A stretch of DNA of 64,000 nucleotides from Ceratothoa steindachneri (taxonomy: Eukaryota > Arthropoda > Malacostraca > Isopoda > Cymothoidae): positions 101,423,141 to 101,487,140 of the forward strand of contig OZ018318.1 of assembly GCA_963969495.1 (NCBI GenBank), read 5' to 3'. Of this stretch, positions 10,371 through 24,066 are shown one piece after another. The notes beneath the pieces are model-generated. The model searched no databases. It saw nothing but the letters and a program-made list of their open reading frames with translations, and was not told the DNA's origin. The stretch's first letter is position 1; each line of letters begins with the position of its first letter. The position numbers and the translations under genes were made by a program.

Positions 10371-12334
10371 AATGCAAGTGATGGATTGATGCACACCTTT
10401 TATTACATAGTGGAAAACATGATTAACACATGTTTTGTACTCAATAAAACATAACAGCATGGAAGGATTGGGCATTTTAGTTGCGTTGATGCACATAGAC
10501 CACCTTCGCGTATAAATGGTGTATGTTGAAGCGAAATAATAAATCGGATGTTAGTTGGATTTTTTTTATAGATTCACTTAAAAAGCGATAATATGAATGG
10601 ATGACGTGCATGGTGTGAGTGAGAAATGAGGAGGAAAATTAAGTGATTTTTCAAATCAAGCAAAAACAAACGAGAGAACCTCCCCTGAGATATGTTGGAA
10701 AGAAAAGGGAGAAATGTACTGTCAGGATGAGTTCTGGTTGAAGAGCCAAAAAAAGGAATAGGGCTGTTTTTGAGTGAGGAATAGTGACATGCTATGATTG
10801 GTTACGAGTGTGAAAGTTTGACATTGCTTGAGTTGAAAATGAATGTTCTAGGTGTGTGTGATGGTTGAGTATAGCCTCTGTTAATCCTCTCCCTTAGCTT
10901 TCACTTCTAGCTCGAGATGGAAAAATGAAATTAGTTTCTAGCCACTTTCGGTGATGCTTCTCTGCGTGTGTGTGTAAAGTTGATCCCGTCATGCAAACAA
11001 CCCGTGTGTGTGTGTGTGTGTGTATGTGTGGGTGTATGTGAGAAGTAAAAGGGGAACATATGATCTGGTCAGTCGTCCTTAACTCCAAAATTTCCATAAA
11101 TCGACCGTAGAGAGTTAACTGCATACATAAAGGGTCAGCTGCGTTGGTTATCCATTCTTTCATGTACGTGACGGTTATGTGCATTTATATAAAATGGTGC
11201 TAAAGGCCAACCAGCCCCTGCGACTCGCTTAATAGCAGCTCATAATTAATCTTGTTCAATTTAATTATGTTTCTGTTGTCCCTGAGTCTTCGGTCCCAAA
11301 TTCAGGATTTTAGCATTCAGTCTGTGAATCAGACGAGTTTTCAGCGTGTCGCGATTTCAAACATATTTCGGACATGTTCTGGATGCGATCGAAATATAGG
11401 ATATTCGCTTATTGGATTAATTGCAAAGCGAAAACGAAATAAAAAGTTGAGGGGAAAATAAGGTGCTTTAAGGATAAGAAAGAGTAGAGAGAAGAGAAGT
11501 AGGAACTAGTTAATAATCAAATAGGTATAAATTTATATTTGGAGTTGTAAAATTTACTTATATTCAATTAAAATGTGGTTTTATAGTATTTGGAGTTTTA
11601 TTCCTAGTAGTTGGTATATTTCTTCCCCTCATTTTTTCAATATTTTTTGTTTGTTAGATCGATTTTCTATTGTATTCTCACCTAACCCCTAATTCTTTAC
11701 CCACTAAGCCGATAAAAGAAAGTTTGAGAATATTTGGGCTTTCATGCGAAAATTGGCAATGATTGTTGCCAAACACTTCTTTCTGAATTAATCGAGAGGA
11801 ATTTAATAGCAAACCGCTTCCTTCTGAATTGATCAATCTCCTCACAGGGGTTATCCAATAATATAAGAGATTCAATAACAAACCATTCCCACTCAACCTT
11901 TGTCCTGTCACCAAAACCAGGTCTTTGTCGCGTGGCGACAGCCGAAATAAAGGCGTGAAAAGACCATCATAGCCAACGTCCATGATTTGTTAGGGAAAAG
12001 ATGCTGACAGGGACGTGTCGCTGCTCATTTCAGGAATGGGATGGGGTCGAATTGGTCCCGTGGGAGTCTGGAAGCTGTTCCAGAGGTCCGACTTTTACCC
12101 AGGGGGTGAATGGGGGTTAACAAATGGAGCTGGTAGGGTGGCTGGATAAATAGAGATGAGAGTTTCCTTCGAGGGTTGAAAAAGGGTGGAAAGAATGGAA
12201 GGTTGACGTGCTCGTGCCGAGGAGATTGATGGTGAGGGTGAAGATTAATGTGAAAGATGATGAAAATTTGGTTTATGGAAGTTCCTAGGGATTTAGTGAC
12301 TCGCAAAAATGGCGCCTGAAATTAATATATTATC
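10371..12334. other. unassigned stretch with short (GT)n
   Basis: About 2 kb with no recognisable gene or element. A GTGT run lies near 11001-11035. Frames up to about 100 codons (10894-11184 and 11678-11983, minus) lack known motifs; the first contains only a His-Thr run from the GT repeat. Confidence 0.5.
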
Positions 12335-12430
12335 GCTATTTGGTTAGGTTAGGTTAGGTTACCTATGTAAGGTTAGGTTAGGTTGGTTAAGATAGGTTAG
12401 GTTAGTTTAGGTTATTTGAACCTAACCTTA
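12335..12430. repeat. interstitial TTAGG-type telomeric repeats
   Basis: Imperfect GGTTA/TTAGG repeats (for example GGTTAGGTTAGGTTACC) over about 95 bases, ending in the reverse orientation (GAACCTAACCTTAC). TTAGG is the usual arthropod telomere unit. The run is short, diverged and internal, so it is not a chromosome end. Confidence 0.75.
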
Positions 12431-12599
12431 CTTAATCATTTGTCTCTGTGTATTCTAGACTGAGAATCTGGATTGTATGGTCCTGGGATTATTAATTAAT
12501 TCTCTTCCTCAAAATTCACTTACCCTAACTTCACCATATTCCTATCAAATTGTGTCTCGACCTTTTCGGAAGCAGATACTTCTCTCGCTGGTTTTCACT

Positions 12600-13236
12600 T
12601 TTTCTTAGCTGATCTGTCTTTCTATATCTATCTATCTCTGTTCATCATCTATCTCTCTCTTAACCCCTCTCCCTCTCTATATCTCTCTTTCTCTTACTTT
12701 CTTCTTCGCTCTCATTTTTCCTTCTTTTTCTATCTTCATTTCTCTATATTTTCTTTCTCTCTTTCTCCCTTCATTTCCTTTTCTATCATCTCTCTGCTCT
12801 CTTTATCAACCTCTCTTTCTTCATTTCTCTTTCTGTCTTTTTCACTCTTGACTTTTTCTTTATTCTTCTCTTTTCATTTCTCTTTCTTTTTTTATTTATT
12901 TGTAGATTTTTCTTTCTTCTCTTTCTCTTTATCTCTCTCCCAACTACTCTTTATCTCATACATATAATATAAAAAAGTCTGTATCAAAATAATTAAGGTC
13001 AGTGTCCCCCCCCCCCCTCAAGGCATCTGCTAGTAGTACTTGTAACTCTTCATTTCTAGTTCGTTCTTCATTTCTCTTTCTCTCTCCTCTCTCTCTCTCT
13101 CTCTTCCTTTTCTCTCCTTCTTCATTTCTCTATCTCTTAATTTCTCTTATTCTCTAAATTTCTCTTTCTCTATTCATTTCTCTGTTCATTTCCATTTCTC
13201 TCTTCTCTTTCTCGTTCTCATCTTCCTTTCTCTCTT
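12600..13236. repeat. CT-rich low-complexity tract
   Basis: Polypyrimidine sequence of CTCT, TTTCTC and TTCATTTCTC phrases with a C10 run near 13008. It abuts the CR1 fragment at 13237. Confidence 0.85.
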
Positions 13237-13880
13237 CACGCTTCGTTATAAATGGAAAAGCATCTGAATGGACTGACGTCACTAGCGGGATACCCCAGGG
13301 TTCAGTTCTAGGACCAGTTTTATTTCGCGGAAAATTTAACGACCTTGACGAAGGCTTTTCCTTCATAATATCCAAGTTTGCTGATGACACTAAAGATGCA
13401 AATGCAGTGCTCACTAAAACACAGACTAACGAAGTGCTAAACAATCTCGACAAATTGTCAAACTGGACGCAAACGTGGCAAATGCCTTTTAACGCAGATG
13501 AAAGTAAAGTGCTCCATATCGGATACCGTAACGGTAAAGCAAATTACTCACTAAATGGTACTCAACCCTTAAGCGTAGACAGAGAGATGGACCTGGGAGT
13601 AACAATATCGAGCGACCTAAAACCCAATCATCAATGTTCAGAAATCCTTAAGAAAAATAAAATAATTGGATTGATTGGTAGAGCGTTCGAGTATAAGTCC
13701 AAAAACACAATCATTACTCTCTATATCCTTCCTCCCATAGACTACTGCGTTCAAGCCTGGTGCCTGTACTACCAGAAATATATAGCAAAATTATAGAAAG
13801 AGTAAAGCGTGGGCTTACTAAAATGATACCATGTTTAAAAAAAACAACAACATACGAAGAGCGACTTAGAGAACTTAATT
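13237..13880 (+). pseudogene. CR1-group LINE reverse transcriptase fragment
   Basis: Plus-strand RT fragment in the same family as the minus copy at 1980-3093. It begins at INGKASEWTDVTSG, continues IPQGSVLGPVLF and KFADDTK (catalytic ADD intact), then TWQMPFNADESKVLHIGYRN and DLGVTISSDLK. A frameshift near 13790 moves to the 13760 frame, which reads TTTYEERLRELNFSL just before the pyrimidine repeat. Part of the YINDL region is altered (FRGKFNDL), suggesting a small rearrangement. It is truncated at both ends, and the 3' side dissolves into (CT)n(TA)n. Confidence 0.85.
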
Positions 13881-14609
<729 letters not shown>

Positions 14610-15476
14610 TGCTTGAAAAAGTTTTCTTATTTAATTACACAAGAAAACACCTTTCGTTGCATTTATCACAGGGGGAAGGAAGTTTATGGGTTTATCATTG
14701 TCAGATTCACTGTCAGGAGTTGTCATGTCATTTATTACTTCATTTTCATTTAAAGTTCCTGATGTCACAGGACGGTTGGCTGCGCTGACGAAATCTGAAA
14801 TGTTCAGGATCTTCGTTGATACTTTCGAACGCAGAGTAACTTGTGTATTTCGTTCATATGCCGGATTTGTATAAAACCCAGCATGACGAAAGCAGTACGA
14901 AATCGCTGATGCTTTGAAGGATGTCCATGAAATATACATATAATGCAATGCCTCCAAAACAGACAGGGTATATTCTTCTTTCCAGTCAATGCATCGGAGA
15001 AGGATCTATAGTACGTTCTTTCTGTAATGTGTCTTATTTTTGTTTATTACTCTTGGATCCATGGCCGTGTACTGCTGGTCGTGTTGGGACGTAAAACCAC
15101 AAGCTTTACAGAGCGCAAATCAGGAGTGTGGATCTGCCGGACAGCTGCCAAGGATGAGAGCAATTTTGCTGTTCTTTTTATGGCGCGCGTCATTATCTAA
15201 CTTGTAAACCCATTCTGAAAAAAGCTCCGACGTCATCCAAGATCTTTTATATAAAGATTGGAAGGTTCGAACAACTTTAAAATAACTAGGATTATTAGAC
15301 TTCCCAATCACTAGCAGTGGAACCTTATCAGTTCTTGTCATATTTTTACATATTAAAACAGCAAAGGCGCTCTTTTGTTGCATCGCCCACACTTGTCACT
15401 CTTGGAAAATAAAGATTTGTCCCCCAATAAACGAAACAAGGTCTGCTGACCCAAAGTCGCGTGTTCTCACTTATTC

Positions 15477-15594
15477 TGATTTATGACCTTACGACCTTCA
15501 AAACTTTCAATCATTCCCGAACTAACCTTGGAACGACCTTGGCAATTATATTATTCGAAAGAGAATGTAAAACAACATAAGGGTTTCAAATTCC
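15477..15594. repeat. inverted repeat arm A in the Tigger pseudogene
   Basis: About 118 bases, including ACCTTACGACCTTCAAAACT, that recur in reverse complement at 15976-16095 with a few changes. It lies in a segment that interrupts the transposase. Confidence 0.8.
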
Positions 15595-15975
15595 ATTAGA
15601 ATCGGAGGCATAGTTACAACGTTATTATCCCCTCCCCCCCAAAAAAAAGCAAAACGGGGACTGACCGACATAGTGAGATGTAGAGTCGCCCATGACTAAA
15701 AATAACCCGGTTTCATCTGCTTTATGAATGTCTTCTGAGGCATATTCTTGTAGAAGTGTTGGTAATGTGGCATTTTTCCATTCACAGACTACGTTTTTAT
15801 TAACTGAAATTTCTCCATCACATAAAGATTTAAACACTATTCCGTGACGTTTTTAGTCGCGTGCACGTGACTCTATAGTATGTCGGTCCGTAGGTTGATT
15901 GGTCGGTTGGTAACTGCTTTACTTTTAAATGAGTTTCTTGAAAATAACATCGTGACTATTCGACCAATTATAACG

Positions 15976-16095
15976 AAATTTGAAACCCTTATGTTGTCTA
16001 ACATTCTCTTTCGAATGATATAATTACCAAGGTCTTCCCAACGTTAGTCCAGAAACTATTAAAAATTTTGAAGGCCGTAAGGTCATAAGTCATAA
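15976..16095. repeat. inverted repeat arm B in the Tigger pseudogene
   Basis: Reverse complement partner of 15477-15594. It lies in the inserted segment between the CENP-B-like domain and RHGIVFKS. The two arms bracket about 380 bases that include the ADETGLF fragment. Confidence 0.8.
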
Positions 16096-16370
16096 TAATT
16101 GTTGACCTTGTTTAAACCTTTCAAGCCATATATTGCTGCATTTAATACATAATAATGTCCAATTTAAAATCCAATTCATCAGCTTTGTTCTCAAGCATGG
16201 GACCAATGACTGGAAAATCTTTAGCACGTGAATAATTTAACCACTTTAGTAACGCATCTTCTAAGTTTGCTTCCTTTGAAAGACGCAGAGACGTTTGCAT
16301 CGAGCAACAAATTAGTGTTGGGTAAATGCTGCTGCTTTATTTTATCCGGGTTTTCTTATTCAAGTAGTAA

Positions 16371-16955
16371 AAGCGTATTTCCTGTGATACCGTTTTCCTT
16401 AGCGTATTTCCTGTGATACCGTTTTCCTAGGCGTATTTCCTGTGATACCGTTTTCCTTAGCGTATTTCCTGGGATACCGTTTTCCTTAGCGTATTTCCTG
16501 TGATACCGTTTTCCTAGGCGTATTTCCTGTGATACCGTTTTACTTAGCGTATTTCCTGTGATACCGTTTTCCTTAGCGTATTTCCTGTGATACCGTTTTC
16601 CTTAGCGTATTTCCTGTGATACCGTTTTTCCTTAGCGTATTTCCTGTGATACCGTTTTCCTTAGCGTATTTCCTGTGATACCGTTTTCCTTAGCGTATTT
16701 CCTGTGATACCGTTTTCCTTAGCGTATTTCCTGTGATACCGTTTTCCTTAGCGTATTTCCTGTGATACCGTTTGCCTTAGCGTATTTCCTGTGATACCGT
16801 TTTCCTTAGCGTATTTCCTGTGATACCGTTTTCATTAGCGTATTTCCTGTGATACTGTTTTCCTTAGCGTATTTCCTGTGATACCGTTTTACTTAGCGTA
16901 TTTCCTGTGATACCGTTTTCCTTAGCGTATTTTTTGTGATACCGTTTTCCTTAGT
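16371..16955. repeat. 29-bp minisatellite, about 20 copies
   Basis: Highly regular tandem array of a 29-base unit containing GCGTATTTCCTGTGATACCG followed by TTTTCCTTA. Copies differ by single substitutions (CCTAGG for CCTTAG, ACTTAG for CCTTAG) and one extra T near 16627. It begins next to the N-terminal part of the Tigger pseudogene. Confidence 0.97.
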
Positions 16956-16989
16956 AATTTCCACCTTTCGATTTTAAACCAGGCTCAAC

Positions 16990-18060
16990 TTCAAGCTGTA
17001 CTGGCCATCTATATATGGAGTTTTTTTAATCTAAAATACTTCCCCAGACCAACATAAACCCCTATTTTATGAATGCGTTATGTTGATGATATTCTTTATT
17101 TGTAGCCTAATGATCTTAATATTAATACTTTTCTTGAAAAAATCAACACGTTAGTCCCCTCAATTAGAAAATGAAAAAGATAACGCCATCCCTTTCTTAG
17201 ATATTTAGATCCATCGAACAGACCAAGGTTTCAAATATGAAATTTATAGAAAAGCTACAGCCATTGACTCATACATCCATTTCTATTCCGATCACCAAAT
17301 TAGTATCAAAATAAGTGTTTTTTTTCTCTTCCATGTTTCTCCGTGCCCTGAGAATTGTTTCACCCGAATATTTGGAAAAGGAGGTTGATAGGATATATAA
17401 TATAGGTTTAAATTTGTGTTATCCTTTCTACTTACTTAAAAATTGTTAATGATTTGCTAAGCGTTCATTTTATCAATCTAATCGTAACATTCCTAAATTT
17501 CATGCCAAAAATGTACTAGTTTTACCTTTTACCTAAAGTTTCATTAAATTACCTGATTTACTAAAATCTTTGAACATAAATGTTATTTTTAAATATGAAA
17601 ACACTATCCATCGCATTCTCATAAAAAAATAGCCCCCTAAACCAGGCATTGTATATTCTTTTGGTTGCAATAAATGTGAAAAATGGTATTATGGACAGAC
17701 AGGTAAAGAATTGAATGTTAGAGTTAAGCATCACCAAACTAATGTTCGTAATCTTTGTCAACAATCTGCATTATTTTTACATATCTATAGTCAGGATCAT
17801 ACTATTAATTGGAATAGTGCTAAACCTGTTATTAAATGTACAAACTACATTTCAAAAAATATTTTGGAGTGTATCTCTATTAATACTTTCCCAAATTTTA
17901 ATATTAGCAATAGATTGTTTAGCTTAGATCCTATCATATCTAATTATATCAAATATTTAAAGAATTTGTAGCCCCTAGTTAGGGTTTTGATGCAGGTAGC
18001 CTTATTAATCCCCCACTCTTTACTATTTAAGACATTGTCCTGACCTACGTTATTCCATGA
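16990..18060 (+). pseudogene. Penelope-like element, heavily decayed
   Basis: RT motif C is visible at 17073-17102 as MRYVDDILYL followed by a stop. After frameshifts come NAIPFLDI, YRKATAIDSYIHFYSDHQ and EYLEKEVDRIYNIG, which match the order of the PLE RT thumb. The GIY-YIG nuclease follows at about 17650: VYSFGCNKCEKWYYGQTGK, continuing into the frame 17711-17971 (LNVRVKHHQTNVRN to the stop at 17971). The tail runs to about 18110, then (TA)n. Several stops and indels make it non-functional, and it is more diverged than the copies at 5.4-7.7 and 62-64 kb. Confidence 0.75.
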
Positions 18061-18165
18061 AGAGGTCTTTTAGAATAAAGATGAAAGCGCTCGGAATCAT
18101 TTTTCCATTTTCCTTGTGGGTGTTATTTATCATAATTTTGACTCACGTGCAAGTTGTGAGTTTAT

Positions 18166-18169
<4 letters not shown>

Positions 18170-18243
<74 letters not shown>
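18170..18243. repeat. (TA)n microsatellite
   Basis: Pure TA run of about 74 bases downstream of the decayed PLE. Confidence 0.98.
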
Positions 18244-18245
<2 letters not shown>

Positions 18246-19477
18246 GATGGACAAAGGCGTGTGACCAAAAAGTCTCTAAAAGTACACAATACTGTAGGCC
18301 AGGCGGCCACTATCGGCGCTGCGCTCGGGTACAATTAAATTGTACCTTCTACTTACAATGCGATATTATTAGGTTGACTCTTTAAGTGGCAATACGTTTG
18401 CCGGGTTCGTCTCAAGGGCTATTCGAAAGATTTGACACCTCTACAAAAATAAATTTTAATACAAATAATAAAAACAAGGGCACATATAAATATAAAATCT
18501 ATATAATAATCAGTACGACAAACAAATATTATGACAGGCAAAAATTAAAAAAAACTAGGTCGGGAAAATATATAAGTGATCCAATAAGTTGGATTGAATG
18601 AAAGATTTAGCAAGTCTATTGGCGTTACACCAAATGGGGAATTCTTCTTAGGACTGGGAACGAAGAGGTGGGACTTACGATGAAAGGACTCTTGTTTACC
18701 TCTGGAGAATGAACTGGGGAGGTGGAAGACCAATGGCCAGGTTTTCGTCGATGGGGTCTCGATGCAGAGGCGTCCAGAGAGATTCCGAAGGGGGTTGAGA
18801 TTACCTCGGCTCCAGGGAGAAGTAATCAGGAAATCGAGATTCGTCTGCGGACGGTAGGAAGTCTCAACCAATGTAGTGAGACGAGAGAGAAACCCAAGAC
18901 AATTTTCCAGGGCGTAAACGGGTTTCCGTAATCTTCCTCTGAGCAGTTCGGATTACGCGAAGACGATCAGCTGACGAGATCACAAGGGCGAGGGGGCCAC
19001 TCCACGGAAAACAGATACTAGGATCTGGACGGAAGAAGCTCGGGCTCTCTCTATCTGCTGAGGATTTGCAGACATCACCTTAAATAGGAGCCACAGCCAT
19101 GGTCGACAGGGGTGTGCGCGCAGCGAGGGCGTTAAAGAGATATCGGAGGCGGCTTAAGCAAACATATGGACTTTGATAATTTCGTGCATCGACGAGGCGA
19201 AAATAAATTAAGCGAGATTCCCAAGAGATATCGCACGTGGCTTAAGCAAATATGAACCTTGATAATTTGAGGCATCGACGAGGTGAACTGGAAAAAAAAG
19301 AGTTATTCCCTTCTACCCCAAGAGGGGGTAGATGGACACGGCTGCCACCTGGGAGCGGGACAGCGTTATCAAACTGGTGGAAGACGGTGATAAAGTACCC
19401 CAAATTAAACACATTTGCGCTGGTCTGTCTCGACCAGAGAAATTCTGTGTGATAACTGCGTATTGAGTTTCATGCTC

Positions 19478-19479
<2 letters not shown>
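18244..19479. other. unassigned, more GC-rich block with a local duplication
   Basis: From about 18600 the composition becomes more GC-rich than the flanks, with no coding motif. Segments at 19136-19199 and 19225-19288 are diverged copies of each other (ATATCG, GGCTTAAGCAAA, TTGATAATTT, GCATCGACGAGG). CTTAAATAGGAG near 19079 could be a promoter-like element of an LTR. A solo LTR or other element remnant is possible but not shown. Confidence 0.35.

Positions 19480-19480
<1 letters not shown>

Positions 19481-19535
<55 letters not shown>
19481..19535. repeat. (TA)n microsatellite
   Basis: Pure TA run of 55 bases. Confidence 0.98.
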
Positions 19536-19538
<3 letters not shown>

Positions 19539-19569
19539 TGAAACCACTGTATAGAAGCACAAAATTTAA

Positions 19570-19669
19570 AATTTATTCACGAGACTGGTTTCGGTATGAA
19601 GATTACCATACCCTCTTCAGTCGTATGGTAATTAATCTTCATTCCGAAACTAGTCTTGTGAATAAATTC
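19570..19669. repeat. fold-back, two facing PLE-like tails
   Basis: Left arm ATTTATTCACGAGACTGGTT and beyond is the reverse complement of the right arm ending in AGTCTTGTGAATAAATT. Arms are about 42 bases with a 13-base loop. Each arm carries a GAAGATTACCAT / CCGAAAC arrangement like the PLE tail signature. It lies between two (TA)n runs. Confidence 0.75.
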
Positions 19670-19769
19670 TATGCTCTTATACAGTAGATTCACGATCATA
19701 TACCATAACTCGCTATTGAGTTCTTTCACTTATTTATATATTCATCGCGTTTCATATTTTCGTGATTCA

Positions 19770-19770
<1 letters not shown>

Positions 19771-19862
<92 letters not shown>
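19771..19862. repeat. (TA)n microsatellite
   Basis: Pure TA run of 92 bases. Confidence 0.98.
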
Positions 19863-19866
<4 letters not shown>

Positions 19867-20985
19867 GTTAAGCCTATGTTTTAGCTAAACTAGCTCTTTA
19901 TCGAGCCCTCGGAAGGAGCTCTTCTCACAGTCAAGAGAAGATAACGCATAAGCCAGCCTTTCTAAGACAAATAAAAAATTTGTCTTTCAATCAGCTATTT
20001 TAATTGTTATTCTGGCTTTCGAAGAGAATAGAAAAGTTACTTTTATCTATTCTATCTCTGCCTTATAAACGAGAATTATTTGCAATTGCACAATCTCCTT
20101 CAAAACGTGCTTAATGCAAGACCATAAACATTTTGAGATGCCTCCAATAGGGAAAATAACAGGAAGTTCTTAATCCACATTTACTTCTACACGGCGGCAA
20201 ATTTTCGTCACATGTGTTCACACATACATACATTTTTGCGCATCATGGCGTCGCTAATCCCGCCCATTAATTCATCGAAGTGATTCTAACTCCACCTCCA
20301 GGTTTTGAAATATAAAAAATCAGAACTTAGCTGTTTTTAAATACCTTTGAGTTGTCATTTATTACTACCTTTTTATCATTACAGTATAAGACTGTACTCG
20401 TGTATAGTCATTAAACTATCTACTAATTTTCCATTTAGGCTCAAAGCACAACTTTCACCCAGACCCTTTTCATTATCGTGCCCTGATTAGAATTAAAGAT
20501 TCATAAACTGGTGGAATAGTCAGGTAAAATTATTTATAAGAGTGGTCATATTTATTTTTGTTATTAAAGTGTTGTTTCAAAGATTTAAATTCACAAAGCA
20601 TGTGTGGAAAAGGAAGATGTTCGACTGATTTTAGAGCAGATATACTGTAAAGAAATTGGGCTAAATGAAGAAAGAAAGTGTAAAAGGAGTTAGTGTCACA
20701 AAACTACACAAATTATGTTCACTCCTTCAACTAAAATATGGTGACCCCGGTCATTGCTGCCATTTCTGCGCATCTACCGTCAAATATCACCTGGCTTCTT
20801 TGACTCCTCCCATTCGGATGCAAATGAAACGGCCTTAAAAATGTGTCTTCTTGTTTTTCCACAATTTTTTTTCTTTAGTTTCTCTGTTTCCATATTTATT
20901 CAAAGACACCACTTCATTAACTATTTCTCAGTCAGATGGTTCTTGGTCAAACAAGCAAATAGGCTTGTTGGCTATATGGGTCAAA
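19863..20985. other. unassigned AT-rich stretch
   Basis: No domain or repeat recognised. A 99-codon frame at 20754-21053 has no known motif and overlaps the start of the Tc1 remnant. Confidence 0.45.
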
Positions 20986-20989
20986 TTTC

Positions 20990-21345
20990 GTTTTTCATCC
21001 CCTTTTTCCCAATAGTTCAGGACGAATCTGATGATGATAACTGTATTATTTAGCATGATGGCGGACATTGCAAAAGCAATAACAAAGTTCATGGCTGAGA
21101 AAACAACACGAGCTTTTAAGATCTTGGCCCGAAAATTGCCCAAATACCTAATAGAGAATTTATGGGCGATATTCAAACTGGCGGTTGATAAAAAAAGCCT
21201 TTAAATTGTAAAGAGTTGCCGTGCTTATTGTACATTAATGGAGAAAAATCAGACAAGAAATCATCACAAATTTGGCTCCAGCAATCCAAAACGAATAGAA
21301 GCAGTCCTAAAGAACAAGGGACATCATTGTAAATATTGAGTATAT
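20990..21345 (+). pseudogene. Tc1/mariner-like transposase C-terminal remnant
   Basis: Across three frames, the DDE-domain end of a Tc1-like transposase can be followed. There is an Asp-rich QHDGGHCK region near 21050, then PKYLIENLWAIFKLAVDKK (about 21140-21200), matching the family's Asn-Pro-Ile-Glu-Asn-Leu-Trp box, and finally PKRIEAVLKNKGHHCKY before a stop at about 21340. The N-terminal DNA-binding part is absent or unrecognisable. Tc1 elements are cut-and-paste transposons using TA targets; this one is non-functional. Confidence 0.65.
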
Positions 21346-21632
21346 TTATTAATAAAATGGGTTTGGGTTCGAGATTTTTGTATATTTCACCTTTACATTA
21401 TGATACAAACATACTAAAATAAAATCAACATTTGATTAGTTTTATTAATTTTTGTATATTAAAAATATAGAAGTCTCAAAACTTTGGTGCATGACTATTT
21501 TACACAAAAACTGTTTTTCTTTGTAATTATGACACTTCATTTTTCTTGGGGGGGGGGGGGAATATCCAAACACGAGTAAGGAAGAGTCACCATACGGTTT
21601 CGTTTCAAACCTGTTTTCTCCGTCTCTTTCTC

Positions 21633-22885
<1,253 letters not shown>

Positions 22886-22950
22886 AAAGGAAGACGCCAG
22901 CTAATAGAAATGAGTAGTTTTACGTGATTTACGCTTATACTGTAAATTAA

Positions 22951-24066
22951 TAGGTTGAAGAATAAGTTCTTGCGGTTTTATCAAATTTATTCATTACCAT
23001 TAACAATTTTAGAAAAAACTTCATTTTTAATTGATAACAATGTGCAATTTAATCAATAATGTATTCTCCGTTGTTATTTACGACTTCTTCCCAAAGTTCA
23101 ACTAGTTTTTCGATGCTTCTGCAATAAAAATCTCTGGATTTTGACTCGAAGAATTCGTCTAACTAGGTTCTTAATTCCACATCAGTATTGAACAAAACGC
23201 CACTCAAATTGTTGGAGAGCGATCGGAACAGATGGAAATCCGATGGAGCCAAGTCTGAAAAATATGGAAGATGCGGCAGTATTTGCCAATTAAGCGTTTG
23301 GATGGCGTCTTTTGTCATATTGGCAATGTGAGGACGAGCATTGTCGTGTTGCAGAAGGACTCCATAACGTCGATGAGGTCGCTTTTAACGAATAGCTTCG
23401 GCGAGTCGATACATTTGTTGAACGTAGAGTTCTATATTGACAATCTCGTTGTTCGCAAGTAGCTCATAAAGAATGATGCCTTCACAATCCAACCACGATG
23501 TTTCATGTTGGCATAAACACACCACTTTTCGTCGCCAGTGATGATGTGGTGAAGAAATATGTCCTTTTTTCACGAGTAGCCTTGTAACGAGCAAGCAAAC
23601 CTGCGGCAATCGTGAAGCGTTAAAGTTTGTTGCTTTCGCTCAAAGCGTGCGGAACCCATGGGCCGAGTTTTTTAACTTTCCCCATCGAATGAAGCTGATT
23701 CACTACAGTTTTTGATCGCACGCCAATTGTACACCCAATTAATTGTCTAGTCGATTGACAAGGATTTTCATGAAGAAGGTCGTTCAATCGATCTTCATCT
23801 AACTTAATTGGGCGACCAGAACGTTCTTTGTTATTAAGATTGAAATGACCGTTTTTGAAACGTGAAAACCACCATTGAACTGTCCTTTCTGATAAAGCAT
23901 TTTCTCCGTACACAGCACAAATATCGCGACGAGCTTTTGCTGTGTTTGCATTGTTCCCGTCTCGATTGAAAATGCGCCTTTCTTTTAACTTGACATTCCA
24001 TTTTGTACATAACAAAAATTAAATTAACACAACTTTTAAATAAACTGCAATGACTTATTACTCAAC
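22951..24066 (-). mobile_element. mariner transposon, about 1.1 kb
   Basis: Terminal inverted repeats pair TTGAAGAATAAGTTCTTGCG (from 22955) with the complement of the right end (TGCAATGACTTATTACTCAA, to about 24065). The transposase pseudogene occupies the interior. Size and ends are those of a typical mariner. Confidence 0.8.
23055..24015 (-). pseudogene. mariner transposase, frameshifted, catalytic Asp triad retained
   Basis: Reading leftward from 24015: N-terminal helix-turn-helix region (GNNANTAKARRDICAVYGEN, RTVQWWFSRFKNGHF, RSGRPIKLDEDRL), then the linker GKVKKLGPWVPHALSE at about 23640. The catalytic domain follows in another frame with the first Asp in ITGDEKWCVY (about 23540), the second in QHDNARPHIA (about 23340), and the third in SDLAPSDFHLF (about 23240), the DD34D pattern of mariners. 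C-terminal residues run to about 23060. At least two frame changes break the protein (near 23615 and 23385), and one segment after the first Asp looks shortened. Confidence 0.85.

Larger units (their letters stand above)
14610..16340 (-). pseudogene. pogo/Tigger-type transposase, interrupted
   Basis: Read leftward, the first block (about 16290-16105) has a CENP-B/Tc5-like helix-turn-helix: EDALLKWLNYSRAKDFPVIG, then PMLENKADEL and WLERFKQ. After an insertion the protein resumes at 15855 with RHGIVFKSLCDGE and reaches the first catalytic Asp in KADETGLF. A second insertion lies between about 15650 and 15400. The DDE core continues with NMTRTDKVPLLVIGKS, a Trp-Met-Thr segment (SWMTSELFSEW), KIALILGSCPADPH (where relatives usually have LDNC, so the second Asp is replaced), then MDPRVINKNKTHYRK and a C-terminal tail to about 14630. 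Stops and frameshifts are scattered. Tigger elements are cut-and-paste DNA transposons; this copy is dead. Confidence 0.75.

Noticed and set aside
12335..12430. True telomere end
   Set aside because: Short, diverged, internal, with other sequence on both sides.
16371..16955. CRISPR-like regular repeats
   Set aside because: Units are contiguous with no unique spacers, and the window is eukaryotic.
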